A stretch of 64,000 bases of DNA from Jejuia pallidilutea (GTDB taxonomy: Bacteria > Bacteroidota > Bacteroidia > Flavobacteriales > Flavobacteriaceae), in assembly GCF_002973595.1 (NCBI RefSeq), contig NZ_PVEO01000005.1, positions 310,001 to 374,000 of the forward strand, written 5' to 3'. The translations under genes were made by a program, and so were the position numbers. Positions 1-7,824 of the stretch are shown in pieces. Numbering within the stretch: position 1 is the first letter of the stretch; the number at the start of each line of letters is the position of its first letter. The notes under the pieces were generated by a model that did no database searches, was not told where the DNA came from, and worked only from the letters and a program-made list of their open reading frames with translations.

Positions 1-114
1 TTTTAAACAAGCAATTTAACTTGATTATAAATCTAGCAACATATAAATCCCCTTATTTACTGAATATGAAATATTAAAATAACTTTTCGTTATATTGATA
101 ACCCCAGCCTATAA

Positions 115-1257
115 TCACTCTCCACAAATCTCCCCCAAAACCCATAAATAATCACTTCTGTTTTCCACAAAATCCCTATCGGAAACATCAATAATTTTTA
201 CATTAAAATCTTTTTGGGTTTTTAAAAACTCTAAATAGCCGGTATTTATTTTTTCCAGATAATCATCGGCGATATTTTGCTCATAATCGCGTCCGCGTTT
301 TTTAATATTTTGTTGCAAACGCTCAGTGTTTTGGTATAAGTAAATATACAATTCTGGTTTTGCAATGTCCTTGTACATTAAATAGAAGAGTTTGCGGTAG
401 AGGTTAAACTCATCTTCGTGTAAGGTAATTTTCGAAAAAATAAGCGATTTAAAAATATCGTAATCACTTACAATAAAATCCTTAAACAAATCGAGTTGCG
501 ATAAATCGTCTGAAATTTGCTGGTACCTATCTGCCAAAAAACTCATTTCTAATGTAAATGCATACCTGTTGGCATCTTGATAAAATTTTGGTAAAAACGG
601 GTTGTCTGCAAAACGCTCTAAAATAAGTTTTGCATTAAAATCGTGGGATAATTTAGTAGCTAAACTTGTTTTTCCTGCACCAATATTACCTTCTATGGCA
701 ATATAGTTGTATTTTGAGAAATCGTAGGTTCTACTTGGATTTTTTAACCAAATATTAATAGGCTCTAAAACCGAATTATCTTTACATTCGCTCAATAAAG
801 TAGCCACATTTTTATGTAATTCTGGGTGTATGCTTTTAGATGCTATGTCGCTTAAAGGCTTTAAAACAAACTTTCGTTTTTGCATTTCTGGGTGCGGTAC
901 TTGTAGTGTTTGGGTATTAATAACGGCATTCTCGGCAAAAATAATATCCAAATCTATAGTTCTGGATTCGTAACCTTGATTTTGGGTACGGGTTCGCCCT
1001 AAATCCGCTTCAATGTTCAATAAGGTTTTTAAAACGTGTTGTGGTTGCAAACAACTTTCTAAAACCAAGCAACAATTTAAAAAATCGTCTGCCGATGCTT
1101 CAGGGTTAAAACCAAATGCAGGAGTTTTATACACTTTAGAAATTAGCTTTACAGCACCTATATGTTGGTAAATTGCATTAACAGCCTGTTGTAAGTTTTT
1201 AAACTTATCGCCTTTATTACTGCCTAAAGCTATATGGTAGGTTGTTGGTTTTATCAT
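115..1257 (-). CDS. folK: FolK-deoxynucleoside kinase fusion protein
   Basis: Two enzymes are joined in one 380-residue chain. Residues 1-165 are 6-hydroxymethyl-7,8-dihydropterin pyrophosphokinase (folate synthesis): an N-terminal LGSNKGDK segment, the RTIDLDI signature at 99-105 and an HPEM motif at 122-125. Residues 184-380 are a deoxynucleoside kinase, with a P-loop GNIGAGKT at 190-197 and the ERFADNPFLPKFYQ segment typical of dGK/dAK-type kinases just after it. The kinase half would phosphorylate salvaged deoxynucleosides. The fusion is known from Flavobacteria, so it is not an assembly artefact. It is transcribed away from the queuosine transporter gene. Which deoxynucleoside the kinase prefers cannot be read from the sequence. 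Confidence 0.9.
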   Translation of the reverse strand: MIKPTTYHIALGSNKGDKFKNLQQAVNAIYQHIGAVKLISKVYKTPAFGFNPEASADDFLNCCLVLESCLQPQHVLKTLLNIEADLGRTRTQNQGYESRTIDLDIIFAENAVINTQTLQVPHPEMQKRKFVLKPLSDIASKSIHPELHKNVATLLSECKDNSVLEPINIWLKNPSRTYDFSKYNYIAIEGNIGAGKTSLATKLSHDFNAKLILERFADNPFLPKFYQDANRYAFTLEMSFLADRYQQISDDLSQLDLFKDFIVSDYDIFKSLIFSKITLHEDEFNLYRKLFYLMYKDIAKPELYIYLYQNTERLQQNIKKRGRDYEQNIADDYLEKINTGYLEFLKTQKDFNVKIIDVSDRDFVENRSDYLWVLGEICGE

Positions 1258-1562
1258 GAGAGAGCAAATTAATAAAAAGTAAATGGATTGGTTTATATTT
1301 ATAATGATGATTTTTTTAGAATTGTTCCCGGTGTCCCGCAGTTTCTAAAATCTTAAGGTGGCAAGAACTTAAACTGACACCTAAAAGATTAAATTTATCC
1401 TTAAATATTTATTACAAGTACTTTCTCGTATAGCAACAGATAAAATTTGTAGCAAGATGCACGTACCTTACCAAACCCAACCTTTTTGTTCTTATATTTG
1501 AAAAAAAGGTTCTCGTTACGCTACTTATACCTCGTAGCATTCGAAATAACAAAAAACTATAC
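1258..1562. other. Divergent intergenic region, no gene seen
   Basis: These 305 bases separate folK-dNK and the queuosine transporter gene. No reading frame or tRNA is apparent. The distal half holds a -7 promoter octamer (1493-1500) followed by a leader containing a GCTAC...GTAGC hairpin (about 1519-1537). Nothing recognisable is seen in 1258-1480. Confidence 0.5.
1493..1500 (+). promoter_or_regulatory. -7 promoter element TATATTTG
   Basis: Exact match to the Bacteroidetes TAnnTTTG octamer 62 bp upstream of the transporter start codon. No convincing -33 TTG is seen. The transcript would begin near 1506 and carry a leader of about 55 nt with a small hairpin. Confidence 0.55.
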
Positions 1563-2267
1563 ATGACTTTAAAAAACAAACTAGCTGCCCAACGTATTTA
1601 CATACTTTTAGGTGGTTTATTCATTACATCGTTGGTAGTTTCAAACCTAATTTTTCAAAAGTTTTTTTATTGGTACCCGTTTAATGTTGAAGTTTTTGGC
1701 AGTAAACTGTTTGAGATTTCCGTTGGTATACTACCCTATCCTATCACTTTTTTAATTACCGATTTAATAAGTGAAATTTATGGTAAAAAACGCGCTAACG
1801 ATGTGGTGGTGGTTGGTATTTTTGCATCTTTATTTTCTCTTTTAATAATCTATACCGCAGCCAATGTTCCGGCCACATCTTGGTCTTACATTAACGATAA
1901 TTTGTTTCGCAAAGTTTTTGGCAATTCGGCAATAGCCGTATTTGCAAGTATGCTCACCTACCTATTTGCACAGTTTGTAGACATTCAAATTTACCATTTC
2001 TGGAAACGCCTTACTAAGGGCAAACACCTTTGGCTTAGAAATAATTTCTCTACTTGGTTTTCGCAATTTGTAGACACATTTACCATAGTGTTTTTATTAT
2101 GCGCTTTTGGAATTATAGATTGGGCCAATTTTAAAGGCCTATTGGTTAGCGGCTTTCTCTTTAAGGTTTTTGTGGCTATTTTAGATACGCCTTTACTCTA
2201 TTTGGGTGTTTACCTTTTTAAAAAACGTTTTAACTTAAAAGTTAACGAAGAAATAGATTTACTATAA
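1563..2267 (+). CDS. Queuosine precursor transporter (YhhQ/VUT family)
   Basis: A 234-residue polytopic inner-membrane protein of the VUT (vitamin uptake transporter, formerly DUF165) family, which imports a queuine precursor such as preQ0/preQ1 for tRNA modification. About six hydrophobic segments are visible. Family-typical parts are the N-terminal VSNLIFQKFF segment, PYPITFLITDLISEIYGKKRAN at about 58-79 (acidic residues in a loop) and the FVDTFTIVFLLCAFG helix. Length fits the family. The call rests on this signature pattern. Specificity for queuosine precursors is family knowledge, and no queuosine biosynthesis gene is adjacent. Confidence 0.85.
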   Translation: MTLKNKLAAQRIYILLGGLFITSLVVSNLIFQKFFYWYPFNVEVFGSKLFEISVGILPYPITFLITDLISEIYGKKRANDVVVVGIFASLFSLLIIYTAANVPATSWSYINDNLFRKVFGNSAIAVFASMLTYLFAQFVDIQIYHFWKRLTKGKHLWLRNNFSTWFSQFVDTFTIVFLLCAFGIIDWANFKGLLVSGFLFKVFVAILDTPLLYLGVYLFKKRFNLKVNEEIDLL

Positions 2268-2434
2268 GAACCTATTTTAACCTTTAGCATTTTACTGGAA
2301 ATAGAGTGCGTTTAAATAAACTTTAAACCAAATGTGTTAATCTTTCTGCGACCTAGGGTAAATTTTTACTAAACTTTTTAGTTTATTAATCCACAAATAC
2401 AAACACTCACGTATATTTATAAAAACACTTTTTT

Positions 2435-5113
2435 ATGCGCAAAGCTTTAAAAATTATAGGAATTACATTACTCATCATTTTAGCACTTCTAGTGGCTATT
2501 CCATTTGCTTTTCAAGGGCAAATACAAAATATTGTAAAACGCTATATAAACCAAAACCTTAATGCAAAAGTTGCCTTTAGTAACGTAAGCTTAAGTTTTA
2601 TTAGAAGCTTCCCGCAAGCCCATGTAAGCGTTAACGACTTGGTAATTACTAATTTTGAACCATTTAAGGACGAAACTTTTGCCACTGCAAAAGATATTTC
2701 GTTTACCATGAGTATTAACGAATTATTTAAAACCGCAAGCGAGGAACCCATTGTAGTAAATTCCATTACTGTAGATGAAGCGCTGCTAACCTTAAAAACC
2801 GATAAGTTTGGTAATAACAATTACGATATTACCAAAGCAACAGAAGCAGAAACAACTACTGAAGAAAGTACAGGTTTTACATTTGATATTAAAGATTATA
2901 ATATAAAAAACAGTGCTTTTATGTATGTAGATGAAGGCGCTAATATCACAATAAATGTTACCGAACTAAACCACGAAGGTCACGGTACATTTTCTGCTGA
3001 AACTTCGGAATTAGATACTAAAAGTATAGCCAACGTAAGCATTACTTTAGACAGTACAAACTACTTAAATAACAACCCCATAAAACTAGATGCCCTAATT
3101 GGTTTAAATTTAGAAACCCAAACATATACATTTAAGGAAAATAAAGGGTTTATTAACGACTTACCTTTAGAATTTGAAGGGTTTGTGCAACTTGTAGAAA
3201 ACGGACAGTTAATTGATATTACTTTTGAAAATCCAGAATCTGATTTTAAAAATTTTCTTGCCGTAATACCAAAAACTTACTCAAAAAACATTGAAAACGT
3301 AGAAACTTCGGGCGATTTTAAGGTAAAAGGCATCATAAAAGGGTTAAGTTCTGAGGAAACCATTCCTAATTTAGACATTAGTATTACATCAAACAACGCA
3401 GCTTTTAAATATCCAGATTTACCAAAACGCGTTAGTAACATTGCTATAGATACGCGTATTAAAAATGAAACTGGAAATATAGACGATACATACATAGCTA
3501 TTAAAGCCCTAAACTTTAAAATTGATGAAGATGTTTTTAAATCATCAGCTACTTTAAAAAACCTTACAAAAAACATGTTGGTAAATGCTAATATTGACGG
3601 TGTTTTAAATTTAGCAAACATTACAAAAGTATATCCAGTAGAATTAGAAAACACACTCTCAGGTATTTTAAAAGGCAAGTTAACAACGTCTTTTGATATG
3701 AACGCTTTAGAAACCAATGCCTACGAGCGCATAAAAAACAATGGTTTTGTTAGTATTACAGACGTTGTATTCTCTTCGGAAGATATTGTGAACCCAATAC
3801 ACATTTCTACTGCTAACGTGAGTTTTAACCCTGGCACCGTTTCGCTAGAAACCCTTAAAGCCAAAACAGGCGAAAGTGATTTTAGCGCTACCGGAACCAT
3901 TAATAATCTTCTTGGTTTTTTACTAAGCAACAATACCTTAAAGGGTAATTTTAACGTAAACTCCAACCTTTTTAAGGTAAGCGATTTTATGACCGCAGAG
4001 CAAACCGCAACAGAAAACAAAACCACCAACGATACAGAGTCGTTAAAAATCCCTTCCTTTTTAGATTGTACCCTAAATGCCAATGCGCAAACTGTGGCTT
4101 ACGATAATTTAAACCTAAAGAATGTTACGGGAACACTTTTTATTAAAGACCAAACCGCAATGCTTAAAAATATGACGTCTACTATTTTTAATGGGGTATT
4201 AAATGTTTCTGGCAATGTGTCTACCAAAGAAAATACACCCGTGTTTAATTTAAGTTTAAATGCCAATGGTTTTGATATTGCGCAATCGTTTAAAGATTTA
4301 GAGTTATTTCAAAATTTAGCACCTATAGCAAAACTGCTTCAAGGGAAATTGAATACTAGTTTGAGTTTTTCTGGGGCTTTAGACAAAGAGTTTTCTCCAA
4401 TTATGAATTCTATTTCTGGAGATGCCATTGCAGAATTATTAGCAACCAGAATTGGCAGCAACCAAAGTGAGCTAATGAACAAACTCGAAGCATCATTAGA
4501 TTTTCTTGATTTTGACAAACTAGACTTAAAAGATGTAAAAACGAAACTAGAGTTTGCCGACGGAAAAGTTGCCGTAAAACCATTCAATTTTAAGTATAAG
4601 GATATTGAAGTTGAAGTATCTGGCGCCCACGGCTTTGACAAAACACTTAATTACAATGCCGTTTTTAATGTTCCTGCCAAATATTTAGGAAGCGAAGTAA
4701 ATAGACTTATCGGCAAAATTAACGATGCTGAGGTAAACACGCTTACTATTCCCGTAACTGCTAATATTTCTGGCGTTTTTACAAGCCCTACGGTAAAAAC
4801 CGATTTAACCAGTGGTGTAAAAAATTTAACAAACCAGCTCTTAGAAATTCAAAAGCAAAAGCTACTTAACCAAGGCAAGGATAAGGTGAAGGATTTAATT
4901 GGTGATGTTATTGGCAGCAACAAAACAAAAACCGATTCTATAAAACAACAACAAGATAACACTGTAAAGAATGTGCTTAACGACATTATAAAGTCTAAAA
5001 AAACACAAGATTCTACAACAACCGACGGTACCAAATCTACCGAAAAAGTTATAAAAAATGTATTGGGCGGTTTATTAGGCAAGAACAAAAAAGAAAAGGA
5101 TACTGTTAAGTAA
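2435..5113 (+). CDS. AsmA family protein
   Basis: An 892-residue envelope protein. It begins with one membrane segment (about residues 5-26), then an AsmA-type N-terminal domain (KRYINQNLNAKVAFSNVSLS) and long beta-rich repeats with a C-terminal AsmA-like domain at about 690-800 (LEFADGKVAVKPF region). The last 90 residues are Lys/Thr/Asp-rich and probably disordered. AsmA-like proteins are thought to form groove-shaped bridges for lipid movement to the outer membrane. Here the role is inferred from family only. It stands alone, with short AT-rich inverted repeats (about 2310-2385) just upstream. Confidence 0.8.
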   Translation: MRKALKIIGITLLIILALLVAIPFAFQGQIQNIVKRYINQNLNAKVAFSNVSLSFIRSFPQAHVSVNDLVITNFEPFKDETFATAKDISFTMSINELFKTASEEPIVVNSITVDEALLTLKTDKFGNNNYDITKATEAETTTEESTGFTFDIKDYNIKNSAFMYVDEGANITINVTELNHEGHGTFSAETSELDTKSIANVSITLDSTNYLNNNPIKLDALIGLNLETQTYTFKENKGFINDLPLEFEGFVQLVENGQLIDITFENPESDFKNFLAVIPKTYSKNIENVETSGDFKVKGIIKGLSSEETIPNLDISITSNNAAFKYPDLPKRVSNIAIDTRIKNETGNIDDTYIAIKALNFKIDEDVFKSSATLKNLTKNMLVNANIDGVLNLANITKVYPVELENTLSGILKGKLTTSFDMNALETNAYERIKNNGFVSITDVVFSSEDIVNPIHISTANVSFNPGTVSLETLKAKTGESDFSATGTINNLLGFLLSNNTLKGNFNVNSNLFKVSDFMTAEQTATENKTTNDTESLKIPSFLDCTLNANAQTVAYDNLNLKNVTGTLFIKDQTAMLKNMTSTIFNGVLNVSGNVSTKENTPVFNLSLNANGFDIAQSFKDLELFQNLAPIAKLLQGKLNTSLSFSGALDKEFSPIMNSISGDAIAELLATRIGSNQSELMNKLEASLDFLDFDKLDLKDVKTKLEFADGKVAVKPFNFKYKDIEVEVSGAHGFDKTLNYNAVFNVPAKYLGSEVNRLIGKINDAEVNTLTIPVTANISGVFTSPTVKTDLTSGVKNLTNQLLEIQKQKLLNQGKDKVKDLIGDVIGSNKTKTDSIKQQQDNTVKNVLNDIIKSKKTQDSTTTDGTKSTEKVIKNVLGGLLGKNKKEKDTVK

Positions 5114-5188
5114 GGCTAGATTTTAATAAAGTAAGGTATTTTACAAAAAGTCCTAAATTTTTGGAAGACCATAGTGTTTTGCAAACAT

Positions 5189-5287
5189 GCCCGCGTTAGC
5201 GATTGCAGTGGTTAGCTTTTGCCGTGAGGCTAGAGTTGTGGGAAGGCAAAACTATGAACGTAAAGCGCGACCCGCAGGGGAACGCCC
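5189..5287. repeat. GC-rich intergenic hairpin element (REP-like)
   Basis: A GC-rich patch inside an otherwise very AT-rich 339-bp gap (5114-5452). Outer arms GCGTT (5193-5197) and AACGC (5281-5285) can pair, as can inner arms TTTTGCC (5217-5223) and GGCAAAA (5245-5251). Its right end, with an ACCCGCAGGGG core, resembles dispersed intergenic palindromic repeats that I recall from flavobacterial genomes. Only one copy is in this window, so repeat status is inferred. No coding capacity is seen. Confidence 0.45.
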
Positions 5288-5333
5288 AACTAAAAACACT
5301 TTTTTATAAAAATTACTTAAAAACGTTAAAAAA

Positions 5334-5386
5334 TGAGCGTTTTTCGTTAAAATGTGAGCGTTTTTGAATAAAAATGAGTGTTTTTG
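5334..5386. repeat. Three phased direct repeats TGAGCGTTTTT upstream of rpoD
   Basis: Copies start at 5334, 5355 and 5375 (third copy has T for C), with spacing 21 and 20 bp, about two helical turns. They lie 67-119 bp upstream of the rpoD start codon. Even phasing suggests binding of a multimeric regulator on one DNA face. No known box matches. Confidence 0.55.
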
Positions 5387-5452
5387 TTGGATTTCCCGAT
5401 TTTTCCATTAGGTTGTAGCTATGTATAATCCTAAAATAGAGTTTTAAAACTT

Positions 5453-6316
5453 ATGAGGCAATTAAAGATTACAAAGCAAATTACCAACAGAGCATCTAAA
5501 TCGCTAGATAAATACCTACAAGATATTAGTAAGATATCGATGATTACCGCTGATGAAGAGGTAGATTTGGCACAACGCATTAAACAAGGCGACCAAAAAG
5601 CGTTAGATAAACTGGTTAAGGCTAATTTAAGATTTGTAGTTTCGGTAGCTAAACAATACCAAAATCAAGGATTATCATTATCTGACCTTATTAACGAAGG
5701 CAATGCAGGACTGGTGAAAGCGGCAAAACGTTTTGATGAAACTAGAGGCTTTAAGTTTATTTCTTATGCGGTTTGGTGGATTCGTCAATCTATTCTTCAA
5801 GCTTTGGCTCAACAATCTCGAATAGTAAGATTGCCTTTAAACAAAATTGGCTCTATTAGTAAAATTAACAAAGCGTATTCGTACTTAGAGCAAACGCACG
5901 AGAGGGCTCCAAGCGCGCACGAAATTGCAAATAATTTAGATTTGTCGGTTTCCAATGTTAAGCAATCCATGAAGGTATCGACGAAGTCGGTCTCAATGGA
6001 CGCACCTTTTAGAGAAGGAGAAACCTCTAATTTATATGATGTTATAAAATCTGAAGAATCACCAAGACCCGATGCCGATTTAATTAAAAACTCTCTTACC
6101 CTAGAAGTAAATAGAGCTTTAGAAACCCTATCGGACAAGGAAGAGCAAGTTATTCGCCATTTTTATGGCATTAGCGTAAAGCACCCCAAAAGCCTTCAAG
6201 AAATTGGCGATGCTTTTGGCTTAACACGAGAGCGCGTAAGACAAATTAGAGAAAAAGGTATACGCAAATTGCGCCATACCTCTAAAAATAAAGTATTAAA
6301 AACGTATTTAGGATAA
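5453..6316 (+). CDS. rpoD: Primary RNA polymerase sigma factor RpoD/SigA
   Basis: The 287-residue short primary sigma factor of Bacteroidetes, lacking a long region 1.1. Region 1.2 is at about 15-45, region 2 ([20 protein letters not shown], then [15 protein letters not shown] for -10 recognition and melting) at about 62-125, region 3 follows, and region 4 ends with the helix-turn-helix [20 protein letters not shown] near 241-262. This factor reads the TAnnTTTG promoters seen across the window. It is followed by a hairpin (6329-6364) and rpsU. The phased repeats upstream may regulate it. No clear TAnnTTTG box is seen in front of the gene itself. Confidence 0.95.
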   Translation: MRQLKITKQITNRASKSLDKYLQDISKISMITADEEVDLAQRIKQGDQKALDKLVKANLRFVVSVAKQYQNQGLSLSDLINEGNAGLVKAAKRFDETRGFKFISYAVWWIRQSILQALAQQSRIVRLPLNKIGSISKINKAYSYLEQTHERAPSAHEIANNLDLSVSNVKQSMKVSTKSVSMDAPFREGETSNLYDVIKSEESPRPDADLIKNSLTLEVNRALETLSDKEEQVIRHFYGISVKHPKSLQEIGDAFGLTRERVRQIREKGIRKLRHTSKNKVLKTYLG

Positions 6317-6328
6317 CCAAAAAAACTA

Positions 6329-6364
6329 AGGCTTTAATAATTAGGTTTTAATAATTAAAAGCCT
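6329..6364 (+). terminator. Hairpin after rpoD
   Basis: AGGCTTT (6329-6335) pairs with AAAGCCT (6358-6364), and AT-rich bases extend the stem. No run of T follows, so termination may be weak or the hairpin may only protect the 3' end. Confidence 0.4.
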
Positions 6365-6372
6365 CAACTTTG
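6365..6372 (+). promoter_or_regulatory. -7-like element CAACTTTG before rpsU
   Basis: Matches TAnnTTTG except for the first base. It lies 49 bp before the rpsU start, directly after the hairpin, so rpsU can be transcribed separately from rpoD. Confidence 0.4.
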
Positions 6373-6420
6373 CAATCCTTTTTTTAGGAAATCCTTAGAA
6401 AAATAACTTAAAATATATAT

Positions 6421-6615
6421 ATGTTAAAGATTATTGTAAAAGATGGCGAAAACATAGAACGCGCCTTAAAACGTTACAAACGTAAGCACAGAAATATTAA
6501 AGTGATGCAGAACTTGAGAGAGAATCAGTATTTCACAAAACCTTCTGTTAAAAGACGTCGTGAAATACAAAAAGCGGCTTACATCCAGAATTTAAGAGAT
6601 CAAGAAGATATTTAA
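6421..6615 (+). CDS. rpsU: 30S ribosomal protein S21
   Basis: A 64-residue basic protein with the bS21 signature: start MLKIIVKDGENIERALKRYK, then FTKPSVKRRREIQKAAY. S21 sits on the 30S platform next to the anti-Shine-Dalgarno end of 16S rRNA. In Bacteroidetes, where the anti-SD sequence is reported to be sequestered with help from S21, this fits the near absence of SD sequences in this window. The length is normal. It lies next to rpoD and has a strong terminator downstream. Confidence 0.95.
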   Translation: MLKIIVKDGENIERALKRYKRKHRNIKVMQNLRENQYFTKPSVKRRREIQKAAYIQNLRDQEDI

Positions 6616-6638
6616 TCTTCATAATAAAAACATATACA

Positions 6639-6677
6639 AAATCCCATTTACTTTTTAGTAAACGGGATTTTTTTTGT
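6639..6677 (+). terminator. Intrinsic terminator after rpsU
   Basis: Stem AATCCCaTTTACT / AGTAAAcGGGATT with one mismatch and a T loop, followed by eight or more T. It lies between convergent rpsU and a small membrane-protein gene. Confidence 0.8.
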
Positions 6678-6691
6678 GCTTTTCCCTAAAA

Positions 6692-6916
6692 CTATTTACG
6701 GTAGTTTATTGGTCTATCCTCGTAGTAGTTTTCAAAAGTTTTATCGGTGGTGTATTTATCTTTTAAAACTTTATATACCATAACCAAAACAAACGCTTGC
6801 CCTAAACACATGGTATAAAACACCCATGTAAAGGCCATGTTTAAAGATACCATTACTGTTAGCATTACTAATAGAAACGTGGTAAGTGCCACGTAAAACA
6901 TTACTGGAATTTTCAT
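6692..6916 (-). CDS. Small two-helix membrane protein, function unknown
   Basis: 74 residues with two hydrophobic helices (about 5-27 and 30-49) and a charged tail rich in Tyr, Asp and Arg (KDKYTTDKTFENYYEDRPINYRK). I do not recognise a family. It is codirectional with, and 71 bp downstream of, the DUF2797 gene, and could share its transcript. A typical flavobacterial small membrane protein in size and composition. Confidence 0.7.
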   Translation of the reverse strand: MKIPVMFYVALTTFLLVMLTVMVSLNMAFTWVFYTMCLGQAFVLVMVYKVLKDKYTTDKTFENYYEDRPINYRK

Positions 6917-6987
6917 AACTTTTTATTTACAAGATACTAAACAGCAGCCTCTTATACCGTTATAGTCTTGTTAAAAAAAGTATAAAA

Positions 6988-7782
6988 CTAAAAAACCGAA
7001 ATAGCCACTACCAATCCTTCGTTAGCTCTAATATTAAAAACGGTGTCGTCTTCAAAAATAAGATACTGCCCTTTTACACCAACAAGAGTACCTTGGTAAG
7101 ATTGAACTTTTTCTATATTTAAGCTTTTGGGCTTTTTGGGATATTTGTGTACCGGAAACTCTATATTAGTTTCTGTATTGCTTTCAATAAAATAATTCTT
7201 GGCTTCTTCTGGAATATAAGATTTTAACCGTTCTCTCCATTCCACAAGATTTTCGTCTTTAATATCGTTTTTTAGCATGGTACGCCAATTGGTTTTGTCG
7301 CCCACGTGGTCTTTTAAAGCTACTTCTGTAATACCAGCCAAGTAACGATTAGGCACCTCTACAATTTCTATGGCCTCGTGTGCTCCTTGGTCTATCCAAC
7401 GTGTTGGTACTTGGCTTTTTCGAGTTACACCAACTTTTACATTGCTAGAATTTGCTAAATACACAATATGCGGTTGCAACTGTACTTTTTTTTCGTATTC
7501 TAAATCGCGATCTTCTTTATCTAAATGTGCGGTACTTAGTTCTGGACGCATTATCCAATCTGCAGCTTGCGGAATATCAAAAAAACAACTCTTACAAAAG
7601 CCTTGTCTATAAATAGGTTTATCTAAACCGCAACTCAAACACTGATGTTTAACAAACTGTATATCAATACTTTTATCCAGTAGTTGATTCATATTAATAA
7701 AATCGTTTTCAAACACTAAATAGTATTGTATCGGATTTGAAAATTCAGTTTCCATTTTCCTTAAAACACCTTGGTAGGTCAT
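6988..7782 (-). CDS. DUF2797 domain protein
   Basis: 264 residues. A four-cysteine zinc-type knuckle is visible at about 47-67 (CLSCG and, further on, CKSCF). The middle segment HIVYLANSSNVKVGVTRKSQVPTRWIDQGA resembles a GIY-YIG-like core of the DUF2797 family. Function is unknown in the family. It is transcribed divergently from the GH3-like gene with a 42-bp gap. Start chosen as the only ATG that retains the conserved N-terminus (MTYQGVLRKMETEF). Confidence 0.75.
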   Translation of the reverse strand: MTYQGVLRKMETEFSNPIQYYLVFENDFINMNQLLDKSIDIQFVKHQCLSCGLDKPIYRQGFCKSCFFDIPQAADWIMRPELSTAHLDKEDRDLEYEKKVQLQPHIVYLANSSNVKVGVTRKSQVPTRWIDQGAHEAIEIVEVPNRYLAGITEVALKDHVGDKTNWRTMLKNDIKDENLVEWRERLKSYIPEEAKNYFIESNTETNIEFPVHKYPKKPKSLNIEKVQSYQGTLVGVKGQYLIFEDDTVFNIRANEGLVVAISVF

Positions 7783-7824
7783 AAAAAAAAGTATTATTTT
7801 TAAAAAATTAAAGATAGCATAAAT

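Noticed and set aside
1506-1560. preQ1-I riboswitch before the queuosine precursor transporter
   Set aside because: GGTTC and AAAAAACTA are present but the P1 stem and the short loop of the known class cannot be drawn; kept only as an observation.
3277-3717. Opposite-strand reading frames within the asmA gene and other long genes
   Set aside because: They mirror the codon pattern of the real genes on the other strand, have no promoters, and encode no recognisable protein.
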